Assembly: GCA_958510875.1 (NCBI GenBank)
Contig: OY294067.1
Coordinates: 248,511,736 to 248,575,735, forward strand
Source of the DNA: Endomychus coccineus
Taxonomy: Eukaryota > Arthropoda > Insecta > Coleoptera > Endomychidae
Direction: 5' to 3'
DNA length: 64,000 bases
Both the position numbers and the translations under genes were made by a program. Numbering within the stretch: position 1 is the stretch's first letter; each line of letters opens with the position of its first letter. The notes beneath the pieces are model-generated. The model made no database searches. It was given only the letters and a program-made list of their open reading frames with translations, and was not told the DNA's origin. This document shows, piece after piece, positions 45,311 to 57,202 of the stretch.

Positions 45311-46967
45311 CTAGGGGAACTGATATCTCCCTTCTGTGTGTACATCATGAGTAAACTCCGGCTCCCCGAGACTCGCCAGTCTTAGACCCGTTTGTGAACT
45401 ACACGGCCCAGACTCTTGGTTCTCTCAGTTCGTCCTCTATGTTATGAAGACGTCTGGTGTTTGAAACCTGACAGCAGGCGCTATGGCATTCTAAATTTTG
45501 CCATGACCGCGAGGCACAGACGCACCGAACCACTGACCCAGACCGGGGCCATTGCTTTGATATGGAGCTGTAGAGGGACGATCCCCACCAGAACCTCTAA
45601 AGCCCTGGTTGGGCGGACCTCATAGCCCCCGTTATCCCCACGCAGGCAAGTCGTTAGTCGTTGTCCAACGCTAGACGGGACGAAGTCGTTTCTGTCACCG
45701 GCCACCAAAAAACGGCTGCATAGGTTATGGTTGGGGGGATCATGGCCGAGGAGAGCCAGTGCAGAACCTGTGGCAATAGATCCCATGTGTTCGCGAATGC
45801 TCTCCTAAATGCCCAGAAGGATGCAACTGACTTCTTATCCCGGATTTTCAGGTCAGCTTAGCATCGAGAATAACACCAAGGTACTTCCAATTCTAATGGA
45901 GCTTCACGCATTTTTATTATACAAAAAAAGTGCCTTAGAAGTGTTTTAAAAATAAAGCAAACTGAAAGTTGTAGACAACATTTTGTGGATCAAAAAATAC
46001 TCACCTTATACAGTCTCCTAATCTTAGATTCGGTTAAGTTTGTGATTGATAATAAACGTTTGTTCAAAGAACATGATGACGATCATGGATACCAAACAGT
46101 GCAGATATAAATCCACCTACCCAGGTAGTGTAATTTCAGGTATTGCACAGACCTCAGCCTGGAATACGGTTGCGTGGGCACCTAGGGGAACTGATATCTC
46201 CCTTCTGTGTGTACATCATGAGTAAACTCCGGCTCCCCGAGACTCGCCAGTCTTAGACCCGTTTGTGAACTACACGGCCCAGACTCTTGGTTCTCTCAGT
46301 TCGTCCTCTATGTTATGAAGACGTCTGGTGTTTGAAACCTGACAGCAGGCGCTATGGCATTCTAAATTTAGCCATGACCGCGAGGCACAGACGCACCGAA
46401 CCACTGACCCAGACCGGGGCCATTGCTTTGATATGGAGCTGTAGAGGGACGATCCCCACCAGAACCTCTAAAGCCCTGGTTGGGCGGACCTCATAGCCCC
46501 CGTTATCCCCACGCAGGCAAGTCGTTAGTCGTTGTCCAACGCTAGACGGGACGAAGTCGTTTCTGTCACCGGCCACCAAAAAACGGCTGCATAGGTTATG
46601 GTTGGGGGGATCATGGCCGTGGAGAGCCAGTGCAGAACCTGTGGCAATAGATCCCATGTGTTCGCGAATGCTCTCCTAAATGCCCAGAAGGATGCAACTG
46701 ACTTCTTATCCCGGATTTTCAGGTCAGTTTAGCATCGAGAATAACACCAAGGTACTTCCAATTCTAATGGAGCTTCACGCATTTTTATTATACAAAAAAA
46801 GTGCCTTAGAAGTGTTTTAAAAATAAAGCAAACTGAAAGTTGTAGACAACATTTTGTGGATCAAAAAATACTCACCTTATACAGTCTCCTAATCTTAGAT
46901 TCGGTTAAGTTTGTGATTGATAATAAACGTTTGTTCAAAGAACATGATGACGATCATGGATACCAAA
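45226..46967 (+). repeat. 871-bp tandem duplication
   Basis: 45226-46096 and 46097-46967 are direct copies at an offset of 871 bp with only about four differences seen (for example TTTTGCC/TTTAGCC near 45497, CCGAGG/CCGTGG near 45747, CAGCTT/CAGTTT near 45856). The unit spans two unrelated elements: the RT part of the I/R1-like element and the start of a plus-strand non-LTR C-terminus. The junction GATACCAAAC-AGTGCAG shares a single C with the two breakpoints, so it arose after both insertions without long homology. Confidence 0.95.
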
Positions 46968-47385
46968 CTAGATATAAAAATAATGTCGTTGTTGAAAAAT
47001 TTAATTATTCGTATCTGCAAAAGAACGTAAAATACATCACAGCTAAAATTTGTAATAAAATACCACCTATAAGTAGATGCCTACCAAAAGAAATATTAAA
47101 AGCAAAGCTGAAAACATTTTTGATTTCAAATTTCATTACAGGATTATTTCAACGATGAAGTACTTTTAATTTAAACTATCTGACAATATTTTGAAATATT
47201 TTATTGTAACAGAGGAATATTGTACTAGTATTTATTAATAATTGTATGTAGGTCTTATTGATTGTTTGAGGTTGTTCTACGCCCGAACGGGCATTTGTGT
47301 ATACTTATATGAGCATTTTATGTTTTACTTGTATTGTAATTGTATATATATGAACTAAAATTTACTTACTTACTTACTTACTTCA
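45915..47385 (+). mobile_element. Non-LTR retrotransposon 3' end with TTAC-repeat tail
   Basis: Only the C-terminal codons and 3' UTR are present, beginning at about 46785 in the complete copy (the first tandem copy has the start only, 45915-46097). The 3' end is (TTAC)n at 47362-47383, a microsatellite tail of the kind seen in CR1/L2-like elements. Confidence 0.75.
46785..47158 (+). pseudogene. Non-LTR RT extreme C-terminus
   Basis: One frame without stops reads KKCLRSVLKIKQTESCRQHF, ILTLYSLLILDSVKFV, HGYQTRYKNNVVVEKF, and the terminal CNKIPPISRCLPKEILKAKL-K-FLIS. The I-T-YSL-I--S-KF and Y-TR-K-N--V motifs followed by IYN-LP-like and KLK-FL endings are typical of jockey/CR1-type proteins in insects. 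The catalytic domain is absent (5' truncation). Confidence 0.8.
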
Positions 47386-47480
47386 CTGAGCCTTACATGT
47401 GCAGGGGCCTTCCTAACAGACGAATGTCTGGTAACTCCTAATATTGGTTTGTAAACATTTTATCGAATTAAATCGTTACT

Positions 47481-47800
47481 TGTATTCAAAAATATTGAAA
47501 ACCTACTCAACGCCATATCATTCTTAATTGAATGAACCATATCATGCTAATGGGGGTTATCGTTCAAATAGTAAGCCCATTCCGATTCTCTTACAAAAGA
47601 GACATTGATGATTCCAAGAAGTGGAAATATTTGAAATACCTACCTACCTTTCTGAAATGATCTATTCGAATTAAATTGATCAGAAGGAACAAACCTATAA
47701 TGTGAATATATAACACAAGTTTGTCTGAAATTGATTGCGGGTTAGCTGCGGTAGGCCATACCTTTTCTCAATGTGAAAGACCGAACGAGAGGGTATTCCG
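47481..47800 (+). repeat. Dispersed repeat unit Y, second copy
   Basis: Same strand and order as 28755-29070. Differences include a short insertion (ATAGTAAGCCCATTCCGATT) and loss of CATGCTTCGATAATTC. No coding capacity. Confidence 0.75.
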
Positions 47801-47804
47801 GCAT

Positions 47805-49165
47805 TCTACGAGTACTGGTCTTGACTGAAATCGTTTCGTTTCGGTTCCGAACTGACATTCCATCGGCGTATGTTGGGTGTGATACACCTGCCTTTACATG
47901 ATTACATGCAGGTATAAAAAATATCATAAGAAGTTGATTGGACCAAGCTTATATAATTTGCTTCGTATTATACTCAACTAGCTACAATGCATTTCAATAT
48001 CAAATTATGTAGGCATTACTAATAATTATATTTCACAATTTGCATTGATTTTCTTTTGATATAGAGAGTTTATACATGGAACTGATGGAACTGAACTTGT
48101 ATTACTTAACTTATTCAAATTTATGCAGCTTTTAAGCAGCATAATCTTCATAATACGTAACAATTTTACGGGCGTTTAATCCCGAACCGTGAACATACCA
48201 GAAGAGCGATAACAATCACTTTTTACACGTGCTTTAACATTTACATCTTTTTGACAAAATGAGGACAAAGTCAAAATATGATGTTCATTATCAGTGTTTA
48301 ATAATTATGCACAGTTCCTATGTATGTATATTTTTATATGAATGTTTACTCTATGCGTACAAAGAACAATATACATGTGTCTCATGAATTCAACACCCGT
48401 TTAAAAAATGACTTCCATGTAAGATTTTTTGTAGAGTTCCCAATTCGCAAAATGATCCCAATTTTCTCAATAAAGAGCCTGACGATATAACAGAAATGCA
48501 TTTCAAGTACTGGGTGAAAACATTTTTCCCACAGGAAGGATATTACTCTACCAATGCTTTCATGTAACATAAATTTGAAATCGGTTGTATGAGTATCTCT
48601 TGATTGATCTGTGACATCATGGTTAAATAGCTCCAGGCAGCTGTTTCGCTTCTGTCTGGAGATGTTTAGTTGTGTTGCCACTGATTGATCTAGAGAGATC
48701 ATTTGTGGATTAGATTAAATTCCAACAAGTAATTGTTTATTTCTTGCTTTGTGTCTGGCGCAGTTGGTCCTAAAATTGCCAGTCGTGACTTTTATTAAGT
48801 ATGCAAGATCCATTTAGTCAATGTTCCCATTGCGTTGGTTTTTGTAAGGGACATCCACTCTAGGTTAGATGACGTTAGTGATTCTATCCCTCTCTAGCAC
48901 TTTCAGTTGTTGGTTTATGTATACATCAGCAGATATAAAGATCGGTGGCACTACAGCTCTACTCGTTGACTAGTGATGAAGCATAGAAGGCGAAACAGTT
49001 GCCTGTGGTGTCTCACTACATCTAGGGAGACTCATACTACCTTTGTAGGTTAGATTAAGTTCTAACAAGTATTTGTTTAGTTATTGACTTCAAATCTGTG
49101 GTTGAGAATTTAGTAAGTTATTACAGCTCTGAGATTAGGTCAGTACTCCTTGGGACATTCCATTT
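47805..49165. other. Unassigned; a ~55-bp imperfect direct repeat at 48706 and 49044
   Basis: GTGGATTAGATTAAATTCCA at 48706 and GTAGGTTAGATTAAGTTCTA at 49044 start two related segments (ACAAGTA-TTGTTTA-TTATTG) about 340 bp apart. No frame with motifs (48382-48702 minus strand was examined). Confidence 0.4.
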
Positions 49166-49166
49166 C

Positions 49167-50385
49167 TGAGGTGAAAGGTGAAAAGTTCTTGAGAAATAAA
49201 ACAGATGGCGCCACAATCAAAAATCCCGTGTGACATATGTGATATACTATCTTTAACTAGAACGCATTAAAATTTTTTGACACCCATCGAAAGCAAGCAA
49301 CCTTCAAGATTTTTGTAAACACGGAAAAAGGTGTTTCTCGTCACGATCAAATATTATTTCTCTCATGGCAAAAAACATTACGCATACTAAAGTATCGCTC
49401 GTTAAACATTATGGGAACTCTTCCCCATCGATTGAGACGATCTACAAGTGACCTACTGAATTCCGTTATGGTAGTATGACCACAAAGAGCGCCGAACGTT
49501 CTGGTCGTCCAACTGAGATTACAACGACAGAAATCGTCGATAAAATCCATGGTATGATATTGGACGATCGGCCAGGTAAAGTGCTGAGGCTATGGGCATC
49601 TCAACCGAACGGGTATGGAACGTTTTGGATAAATTTTTGAATATGAGAGAACTATCTGCCAAAGGGTGCCGCATTTGCTCTCTGATGACAACAAGCGCGA
49701 CCGTGTGACAACATCATAGGAGTGTTTAGCGATGTTCAAGTGCGATAAAAAGGACTTAATGCGCCGTGGACGAAACATGGATCCATCACAACACTCTAGA
49801 GACCAAAAACAGTTGAAACAGTGGTCTTGGCGAATCGAAGCCGAAAAAGGCCAAAGTGGGTTTTTCGGCCAACAAAGTCATGGCGAATATTTTTTGGGAT
49901 GCACACGGTATCGTCCATATCGATTACGGGCAATCCAGCGTATATTATGTAAAGCTGTTGGATCGATTCGTTGGCGATTTGAAGCGAAAGTGATCGCATT
50001 GGGCGAAGAAAAAAGTGCTCTTCCACCAGCTAAACGCACCGGCGCACAGATCCGCAGTCGCAAAATTGCATGAATTGCTCTACGAATTGGTTCGTCATCC
50101 ACCATAGTCTCCAGATTTGATCTCCTGCGATTTTTACCTATTTGCGAACTTGGAGAAATGGCTCAACGGAAAGCGATTTGGCTCCAACGATGTGTTCATC
50201 GCTGAAACAAACGCCTATTTTGAAAGATTGCTGAAATCGTATTATTTGGGAGGCATCGAAAAATTAGAAAAACGTTGGACGGAGTGTATCGGGCTACAAG
50301 GAGATTATGTTGAGAAATAAAATAAGTTTTGACCAAATAAATCATTTCTTGTTTTATTTTTCAGGTACTTTTTACCTTGCCCTCG
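49167..50385 (+). mobile_element. Mariner element copy 2
   Basis: The right end is intact (TTGCCCTCG followed by TA at 50386-50387). The left end is decayed (CTGAGGTGAAAGGTGAAAAG) but aligns with copy 1, including AAATAAAACAGATGG. Length 1.22 kb, collinear with copy 1 without the MITE. Confidence 0.93.
49313..50320 (+). pseudogene. Mariner transposase (copy 2), inactive
   Basis: The expected start ATG is ACG (about 49320). Readable pieces are the helix-turn-helix region (SAERSGRPTEITTTEIVDKI), DTVWT-like remnants, and the last third with SNDVFIAETNAYFERLLKSY (about 50180-50240). The block HQDNAP reads HQLNAP (CAGCTAAACGCACC, about 50027), losing the second catalytic Asp. At least four frameshifts separate the parts. 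Same family as copy 1, but a different decay history. Confidence 0.9.
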
Positions 50386-50389
50386 TATG

Positions 50390-50640
50390 TATGATGTTTT
50401 ATTACAATTATCTATGTCTCTATTAATTGATTTTTAAATGAATTCATTATAATATGGTAATGATTGTTTCTTATTCTGAAGATGAAATATATCTATCTAT
50501 CTATGTAAGGACAGATAGACGTAATAAGTGAAATAACTAACATGTTTAAATATTATAGATTTGAATTCTACGTACTATAATTATTATGAAAAGTAATGAT
50601 AACCATATACAGTACCATACCATGAAACGAATTGTTATAA
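50390..50640. other. Spacer with ATCT microsatellite
   Basis: Holds a short (ATCT)n run at about 50487-50503. Nothing else is seen between mariner copy 2 and the P-like element. Confidence 0.4.
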
Positions 50641-50646
50641 ATCACT

Positions 50647-51988
50647 CATAGTTAACTCTACTACCGTAGAATGAAATGTTCTGTGTTAGGTACCGAAACC
50701 GCGACAAGAGCGCCGCGTGAGGATTGGATGCGTACTAAATGATGGTTTGGAGGGAAATTCGAAGTTACACAGCACATAAATGCAAATTTTGTTTTCTAAC
50801 AATTTGAGTAGGAAATGAAAGTCGATAGTTTTTACCAATAGTTTTCATTCAACAACAGAGTTAGAACAGAAATATATAAAATATACATATAAATACAATT
50901 AAACATCAAAAACAATAGAAATGACTATATTATATAATATAATAACATAATTGAATATCGAGACTAATTACAATGGGTTAAAACAAAAATACATAAAATA
51001 TACATATAAATACAATTAAATATCGAGACTAATTACACTGGGTTGTTCTGCAATTTGAAGATTTAGATATACACTTATTTTAAATAATATGATACAAATT
51101 AAACTTACCATTAATTGCCATAAGGTCGATGCAACAGTTCTACTCAAAACTTGAGCACATATTGATACCTTCATTTTCTTCACTTTATTAGGAGTTACAT
51201 GAAACTCAGTCAATTTTTGGCATTGCTCTCAAGTATCCACTAACATTATCCAGTTGCCATGCCTTTTGTATATCTTCTCATTTTGCTATTTTTGGAGTTC
51301 CGTTTAGCGTGTAATAAACGATTTTTGTTACGAGGTTGTTTCTCACACCTTTCAGTAAATGTGGTGGATCATACAATGGAATAATTTGTTGTCCATCGAC
51401 TTCAAATATGAAGTCATATAATTCTTTCCCTCCTCTTGCATACTCCTCTTTCGTTTCCTTCACTAATTTGTTTATCGTACTGACATTATTTGTACCTTGA
51501 TCGCAAATTGTGGCCACCACATTGAAACCAATTTCCTTGCAAGATCGTACAATGTTTTGGATTGAACATTTAATTGTTTCAGCTTTTGCTGCTCCTTTAA
51601 TAAATTGATACATAATTGGTTGTTTCCATTTTCAATCAATACCTTGCAGCATAAAAACCTGAAAAAGTGTCAATGAGAGAAATTCAATTATTTTCATCCA
51701 CCTATAGTTTACCTGTACATGATTAGCTATATATATAATATATATAATATTGTAGAAATAGCGTGTATGATAGCAAGCAACAAGTCGTATGGAAACAAAA
51801 TCCACAAATGAATTAAATTGAAATTACTATTGAACAACAATAACAATCGCATGCGCATTATAATTTCTATTAATTTCGGAAGCTTGACGCGCCCTCCTGT
51901 GTTTTGGAAGCGAAATACTTTCGCCGGCCATGATTGTGTTGGTCCCTTCCATAAGACATTTCATTCTACGGTAGTAGAGTTATCTATG
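50647..51988 (-). mobile_element. P-superfamily transposon, 1.34 kb, internally deleted
   Basis: Terminal inverted repeats of 33 bp with a single mismatch start CATAG and read TAACTCTACTACCGTAGAAT within (50647-50679 and 51956-51988). Flanks TAATCACT (50639-50646) and AACTCACT (51989-51996) agree at 6 of 8 positions, fitting a decayed 8-bp target duplication, which is the P-element rule, as is the CA start and ~31-bp repeat length. It carries one transposase exon on the minus strand (51109-51658) and an AT-rich 3' side with a ~50-bp direct repeat (about 50870 and 50985). The DNA-binding THAP domain is missing. Confidence 0.88.
51109..51658 (-). pseudogene. P-element transposase exon (RNase H-like region)
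   Basis: The exon is bounded by TTTTTCAG on the left (minus sense) and GTAAGT after ATG on the right. Reading: VFMLQGID, stop, KWKQPIMYQFIKGAAKAE, then SCKEIGFNVVATICDQGTNN (catalytic Asp of DQG-N), QQIIPLYDPPHLLKGVRNNL (catalytic Asp of the DPPHL motif), and, after a stop at about 51278 and one frameshift, EFHVTPNKVKKMKVSICAQV, then LSRTVAST. These are hallmark blocks of P/THAP9 transposases. Two stops and one frameshift disable it. Confidence 0.92.
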
Positions 51989-51999
51989 AACTCACTCCT

Positions 52000-54310
52000 A
52001 GAAACGGTCGAAATATAGATCCATATATCGATATATTTGATGTGGTTTAAAAAATGGGAAAAATGATTGCCAAAGAGTTCTGTAGAGCGCCAGCAGACAG
52101 AAACTGCTGACAACTTTTTATAATATCACATATAAGATATCGTTCTCAAAGCAGCGTTTTTGCTTTTCGCGTATCTTATCCTGATTGGTAGGTACTATTT
52201 CAGAATTGTTTCGATTCCTTGTTTCCAATGAAATTATCAATAACTACTCAAGATTGTTCAAATACGTGAGTGATTTTGGGGTGTAAGATGGAGGTGATAC
52301 AACAGAAACGATTCAGAAAATTCCTATTATTCGTTTATTTATTAAGATAACTAGGGAGACAGGTAAAATAAGATTATGCTTACCAATACAGTTCAGTAGA
52401 GAAGAAGACATAGCATTTATTTACAACTCAACGTTCAACAAAGGCAAATATTGTACAAATTATTCTCGAATGAATGCAAACCATTTTGATATATTACTGT
52501 TCAAAGTCAGGAGGCCTGCTTTGTACAAAACTTCAATTCGGGAGCTTATATTTGCATTTGAGCGGTTAGAAACAACTGTTAGGTAACTGATACCCTGCGG
52601 AATATATTATGTTCGGTTATTACGGAACCAGTGGTTACTTCACTGATGCATAATTCCACAAATATACTGCAATTATTAATCAATACCTCAGTTTCAATAT
52701 TAAGAACATGAAAATTTAGCATCTGAATATTCTCATTTCCTTGTATCTCCATTGTTGTAAAAGATAAAAAATTAATCTATTAGCAGATAAGATATTAGGT
52801 GGATACCTCCTGGGTAGTTTTTCATTTTATGATTGAGATTGATATATGAAAATATTGGAAGTTTTATAGTAAAAGGTTTTCAACCAAAGGCAACACAATC
52901 TTAACTCCAAAGCAAATCTCATGTCAAAACAAAATAGTTCATCTAGCGTGACGCGAAAAGCAAAAAATATGTGTAGAGAACTCACCTGCTCATGATATAC
53001 TAGGCTGCTATATCGCGAATCCATCAAAATGGAGCGGTCGCTTTTTTCATGGTATGACAAACAGTGCTGTTGTCGTTAGCAGCTAGTCGGATATTTTCGG
53101 AATATCTACTTTGATTTCAATCGTTCCTCATCAGTTGTGTTTTAGCCACAAAAAAAGATCCCTATCTTCCCCTATAATCATCGTTAATTTAAATAATAAT
53201 GCACGTCAGCCGGAAAGTTATATAGGTATTTTTACCGTTATGTTGAATTATCCAAGTTTGACTGTACTTCATTCAACCTTCAATGAAAAACATTTATATC
53301 TACTCGTGCAAGAGTGAAATACAAGAAAGAAACACACAAATTGCACAAAACCTATTAAAGAAACGTGCCCCATAAGGTTGGGACTATCTCTGTATAAAGC
53401 ATTGCGTTGAATTCATTGGGAATGTTACACAAAGTCCTACAATAATCGAATGTAAGTAAAATGCTCGACTCACAGGATTCATCAGGTACCTATTTGCTCT
53501 ATTCAAATTGCAACTACATAAAATACACAAATAGTCAATGTTTCTCATAATGACGCTTGGGTGGTCCCCAAAAGGTCATGATTATTCAAGTGTGAGGCCC
53601 GATAACAGAGAATGTTTCATTGTCTCTAACCGCCGAATATTTCACGAACTTCTATGTAAAACTGGAATTTTTCGAAATATATTGCTCCAGTAGAAATCAA
53701 ACCTCAGATATTTCTATTATTTAAAATAGATTCAGAATAATCTGGAGACGATTGCATCGACTGAGTGGAGAGCAAGGACTCTTCTATAAGTTTGTCGTTT
53801 TAGCGTGAATAATAGAATTTATAGAAGCATAGATATGCAGGGTCGTGTGGGGGGAGGTACATTCACTCGAATGGGGAGGCAGGAATTAGGAGGCGGTTAT
53901 AAAAACGCCTAAAAACCCCGGTATAATTTTGAAGAAATTGAACCTTTACTTTTAAATTATAAAAGTTTACAAAAGCCTTAATAAAACAATCGAAAACGAA
54001 AAATGAGAAAGATGGCACAAACATTGGCGGAGAAATTTTATTCCATGTACATTTATCAATTCATCGATAATACGACATGATCTATGTAAAATTAACGTTC
54101 CTAGTAACATTTTTCAAAATCCTAAAACTAATCTTTGCGAAGGACGCCTTCGAAAGGTTTAATGTACTATCATGCTAAACAAAGGACTCTTGAAAATTTT
54201 AATTTATTCATCAAAGAAACCAAATCACTAGCGCAGAAGTTAATTACATCTTGTTCGCCAAAGATATTTTCTCTTCTGATCGATTTAGATTCAATTGCCT
54301 CTGCAAGCAT
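52000..54310. other. Unassigned sequence
   Basis: No motif-bearing frame, RNA gene or terminal repeat was recognised. The plus-strand frame at 54135-54326 overlaps the left end of the palindromic element. A GC-richer line at 53835-53920 contains several GG runs without an identifiable feature. Confidence 0.35.
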
Positions 54311-54318
54311 CTCATATA

Positions 54319-55212
54319 CAGGTTGATTCAGTTTTTTCGTTCATAACTTCGGCAAACGATTCTCTAAATCACTTCGTTTTCGAGAGGTGTTGAAATTGAA
54401 AAAAAAATTTAGTTTTTTGCAAATATCTCCGGAACCGTTTATCGTACAAAAACAGCTTTCGTAAGCAATTTCTACTCATATTATGCTATGTTTTGTGCGA
54501 TAAAAATTTTTTTTTAGTCATAATTGGTGAAGATTTTGAAGGGGTAGTGGTTGCTTTTCTCCCCAACTTCTACGTCACTGGAAAAAGTACGGTTTTGAGA
54601 TGCCCACTTGAAGCGCCAATATTTTCTACACAAAAAAGGTACTTAGTCATAAGCTCTAAAGTTGAACGTTTTCGAGAAAAATCAACTTTTATGTTGAAAA
54701 ACATGGTCAACTTTTTGCTTTTGTTACTTGCAGTCACGTTTAAATCAATTTTGTTTAATTAGTAGAAAAAAAATGTATTTAAAAAAATTCACCATGTTTT
54801 TAAACATAAAAGTTGATTATTCTCGAAAACGGTCAACTTTAGAGCTTATGACCAAGTACCTTTTATTGGCGGTTCAAATGGGCATCTCAAACTCGTACTT
54901 TTTCCAGTGGCGTAGAAGTTGGGGAGAAAAACAACCACTACCCCTTCGAAATCTTCACCAATTATGACTAAAAAAAATTTTTTTAACGCACAAAACATAG
55001 CTTACTACGAGTAGAAATTGCTCACAAAAGCTGTTTTCTGTACAATAAACGGGTCAGGAGATATTTGCAAAAAACTAAATTTTTTTTCAATTTCAACATC
55101 CTGTATCTCGGAAACGAAGTGATTTAGAGAAAAATTTTATATGAAAGACCTCTATTATTTTTAGAAGTTCTATCGTTTGCCGAAGTTATGAACGAAAAAC
55201 TGAAACACCCAG
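54319..55212. mobile_element. Palindromic (foldback) element, 894 bp, second full copy
   Basis: Arms of about 430 bp meet near 54770. Ends are CAGGTTGATTCAGTTTTTTC and, inverted, CTGGGTGTTTCAGTTTTTC, flanked by TA (54317-54318 and 55213-55214). The inner 300 bp of each arm match the 3064-3997 element, but the outer ~100 bp (TTCATAACTTCGGCAAACGA) are different, so the two are related subfamilies. No coding sequence; the frames at 54493 and 54728 are arm shadows. Confidence 0.88.
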
Positions 55213-55219
55213 TATAATT

Positions 55220-55880
55220 TCGAAGGACTATTTATAAGACAAACGTTCACATTCAGTACCAAGTTTACTAAGCTATACGCATGATTTCTGGGGAGACTTC
55301 CTTGAAAATCATTTCATAAAATGCTATAACGAAAACATTCCCCGTAAAACCCACATAGACAGCGAGCGCCAAACTGAGTTCCGTGAATGACAAGAAAATA
55401 AATATAAAACAGTTTTGACAATGTATATTGATCGGATGTAACTATAATTGAGTTTAACAGGAAATTCTATTCTGTTGCTAATAATTTTCCTTTGCTTATT
55501 TTGGCACTCATGGTGAAGCAATTAGAAGTCTAAATTTAACAGAGTTCCATTAATCAATTTACTTCCTTTAATAAATGTTCTGAAATTCGTTGACGTAGTT
55601 TTGTATTTTAAAACCAGAGTTCTCCGTTGTTCTTTGATACTGTTCGAATTTTCAAATGTATATTATCTCAAATTATCTATTCCTCCATTGATTTATGGTT
55701 CATCCAGATATTTAGATTATACTAAGACTAAATGTATGAGGGAGATTATTGGTTTAATTCTTCCATCAATTATTCATGTAATTCAGTAAATTATACTGCA
55801 AAGTATTATAGCCATTGTTTCAAAATATACGCTATCAATCAATTGCCTCAGTGAGGGTGATTGAGCTAGAGGAGAAGCTT
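55220..55880. other. Unassigned AT-rich sequence
   Basis: Short frames here (55324-55521 minus strand, 55601-55789 plus strand) carry no motif. No repeat ends were seen. Confidence 0.35.
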
Positions 55881-55944
55881 TGACTTATAACACTATTGAT
55901 AAGAAATAATCATCCTTATCCACTCAAAATACTATTAAAGTACT

Positions 55945-55985
55945 GAGGACCTTTCGACTACCAAATAACCATCATCAGAGTAAAC
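55945..55985 (-). ncRNA. Hammerhead-like motif, PLE copy d left arm
   Basis: On the minus strand CTGATGA (55972-55978), stem II GGTTA-TTTGG-TAGTC (one or two mismatches), GAAA (55952-55955), GGTCC. Core residues intact, stem II weakened. Confidence 0.6.
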
Positions 55986-56125
55986 TAAATTATAAATCAA
56001 ATACTATTTGGGTGATGATAATGTTAACAAGGGGTTACGGTGGTTACTCCCAGCTGGAGAAAAATGGGATTTTAATAAATTCCTTTTTCGTTTATAAATT
56101 TCCATCTCTTCTAAATTACCTAGAT

Positions 56126-57202
56126 AAAAATAGTTTATTATAGTCTCGTATAAAGTAATCACTTAACTGCGTCCATTAAACGTTATACAGAAAAAAAATT
56201 CAAAACCTCTCCGCTACACTAGTGACAAGTTATATGAAGAATTTGGGATGCTCGACCTGAGACAATTATTTTACAAGATACTTGTGCTGAATCAATTTAA
56301 GGAGAAGGGAAAACTCTGTCGGCCGAGCCATGAGTATATCACACGTCATAAAAATAAATATATCATACCACATGCATCCAATAATGTAGGCCATAAGTCC
56401 TATACTTTTCTGGAACCAACTGTACTCAACTCTACCAGATAGCATACATTCCCGAAAATCGCTTTCACAACTAAAAAAAGCGGTCGATAAATTAATAAGA
56501 AGTTAACCACGTGAAAGACTTGGTCAAATATTTGATAATGTCATTCAAAACCGTCTATTGCAAAATGGCAAAAAAAACCTTATAAACAAAAAATCTGTAG
56601 TCACCTTTACCCTCCTGATACAATTCTGAGTATACAATATATTTACACTTTGTCATTAGTCATAATATTATTTCATATGCCAAATTTTAATAGATCGTAA
56701 GACAATTTACAGCTTGCTAGTAATTTAATTTATATTTCCCATGTGATTTTTTTCTATCCTTACACGTATCCAATGGATTTGTGATTGTTTCAACTTCCGA
56801 GTGATTTTATTATACCCCATGTGATTCATTTTATTTTATATATATACATAAGTCTCCAAAGTTCTTGTGATTGTTTAACTGTAATCTTAATTTATTTCAT
56901 TTACACCACGTGTGATTAATTTTATATCTATTTACACGTGTCCAATGTTTTTGATTGTTCTGTATATCTTTATTTTACACTTTTGAATCATTTAATTTTA
57001 TATGAGTTTTTTTGTTATATAGATTTATATTCATTTTCAGTATTTTTAATTATTAGAGTCTATCAAATTTATTTACATGTCCCCCACCACGTACAAGCAA
57101 CACCTGTTGCTTCTGTGGATTCCCAATGTTTATTTACAGAATGTATAGTCTTATTATGCTTATATTATTTTGTGTGAATAAACGATGATGATGATGATGA
57201 TA
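56126..57202 (+). mobile_element. Non-LTR retrotransposon 3' end inserted in the PLE left arm
   Basis: The PLE left arm breaks at CTAGATAAA (56121-56129) and resumes at ATAATTTGTCTG (57200); the right arm runs through this site without interruption (57805-57815), so the boundaries are clear. It has a C-terminal RT frame (56230-56440), a long AT-rich 3' UTR, AATAAA, and a (GAT)n tail at 57184-57202. ATAA on both sides is a possible short target duplication. Three decayed units of ~85 bp (CCATGTGATT...CACGTGTCCAATG, about 56738, 56816, 56907) lie in the 3' UTR. Confidence 0.85.
56230..56440 (+). pseudogene. Non-LTR RT C-terminus
   Basis: The open frame reads YEEFGMLDLRQLFYKILVLN, then CRPSHEYITRHKNKYIIPHA, SNNVGHKSYTFLEP and stops after TVLNSTR. 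The L--R-L--K, Y-TR-K----P-and VG--S----P-LN--- pattern is the tail of jockey/CR1-like RTs of insects, comparable to but distinct from the one at 46785-47158. Confidence 0.78.

Larger units (their letters stand above)
44635..45895 (-). mobile_element. I/R1-like non-LTR retrotransposon: RT end, RNase H, zinc finger
   Basis: From right to left on the minus strand: the RT thumb start KYLGVILDAKLT (about 45880), TRALEVLVGIVPLQLHIKA (about 45590), RNase H (45310-44960) and a C-terminal CCHC finger (about 44800). Frames are broken between the parts. The related but older copy is at 13540-14480. The piece right of 45226 is repeated in the next 871 bp by a tandem duplication. Confidence 0.88.

Noticed and set aside
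45416..46657. Pairs of identical 69- and 101-codon frames at 45416/46287 (plus strand) and 45481/46352 (minus strand).
   Set aside because: The pairs are due to the 871-bp tandem duplication. The minus-strand frame is RT debris and the plus-strand frame is its shadow; neither is a separate gene.
57183..57202. (GAT)n run as an independent microsatellite.
   Set aside because: It sits just after AATAAA at the proven right boundary of the non-LTR insertion and is best read as its 3' tail.
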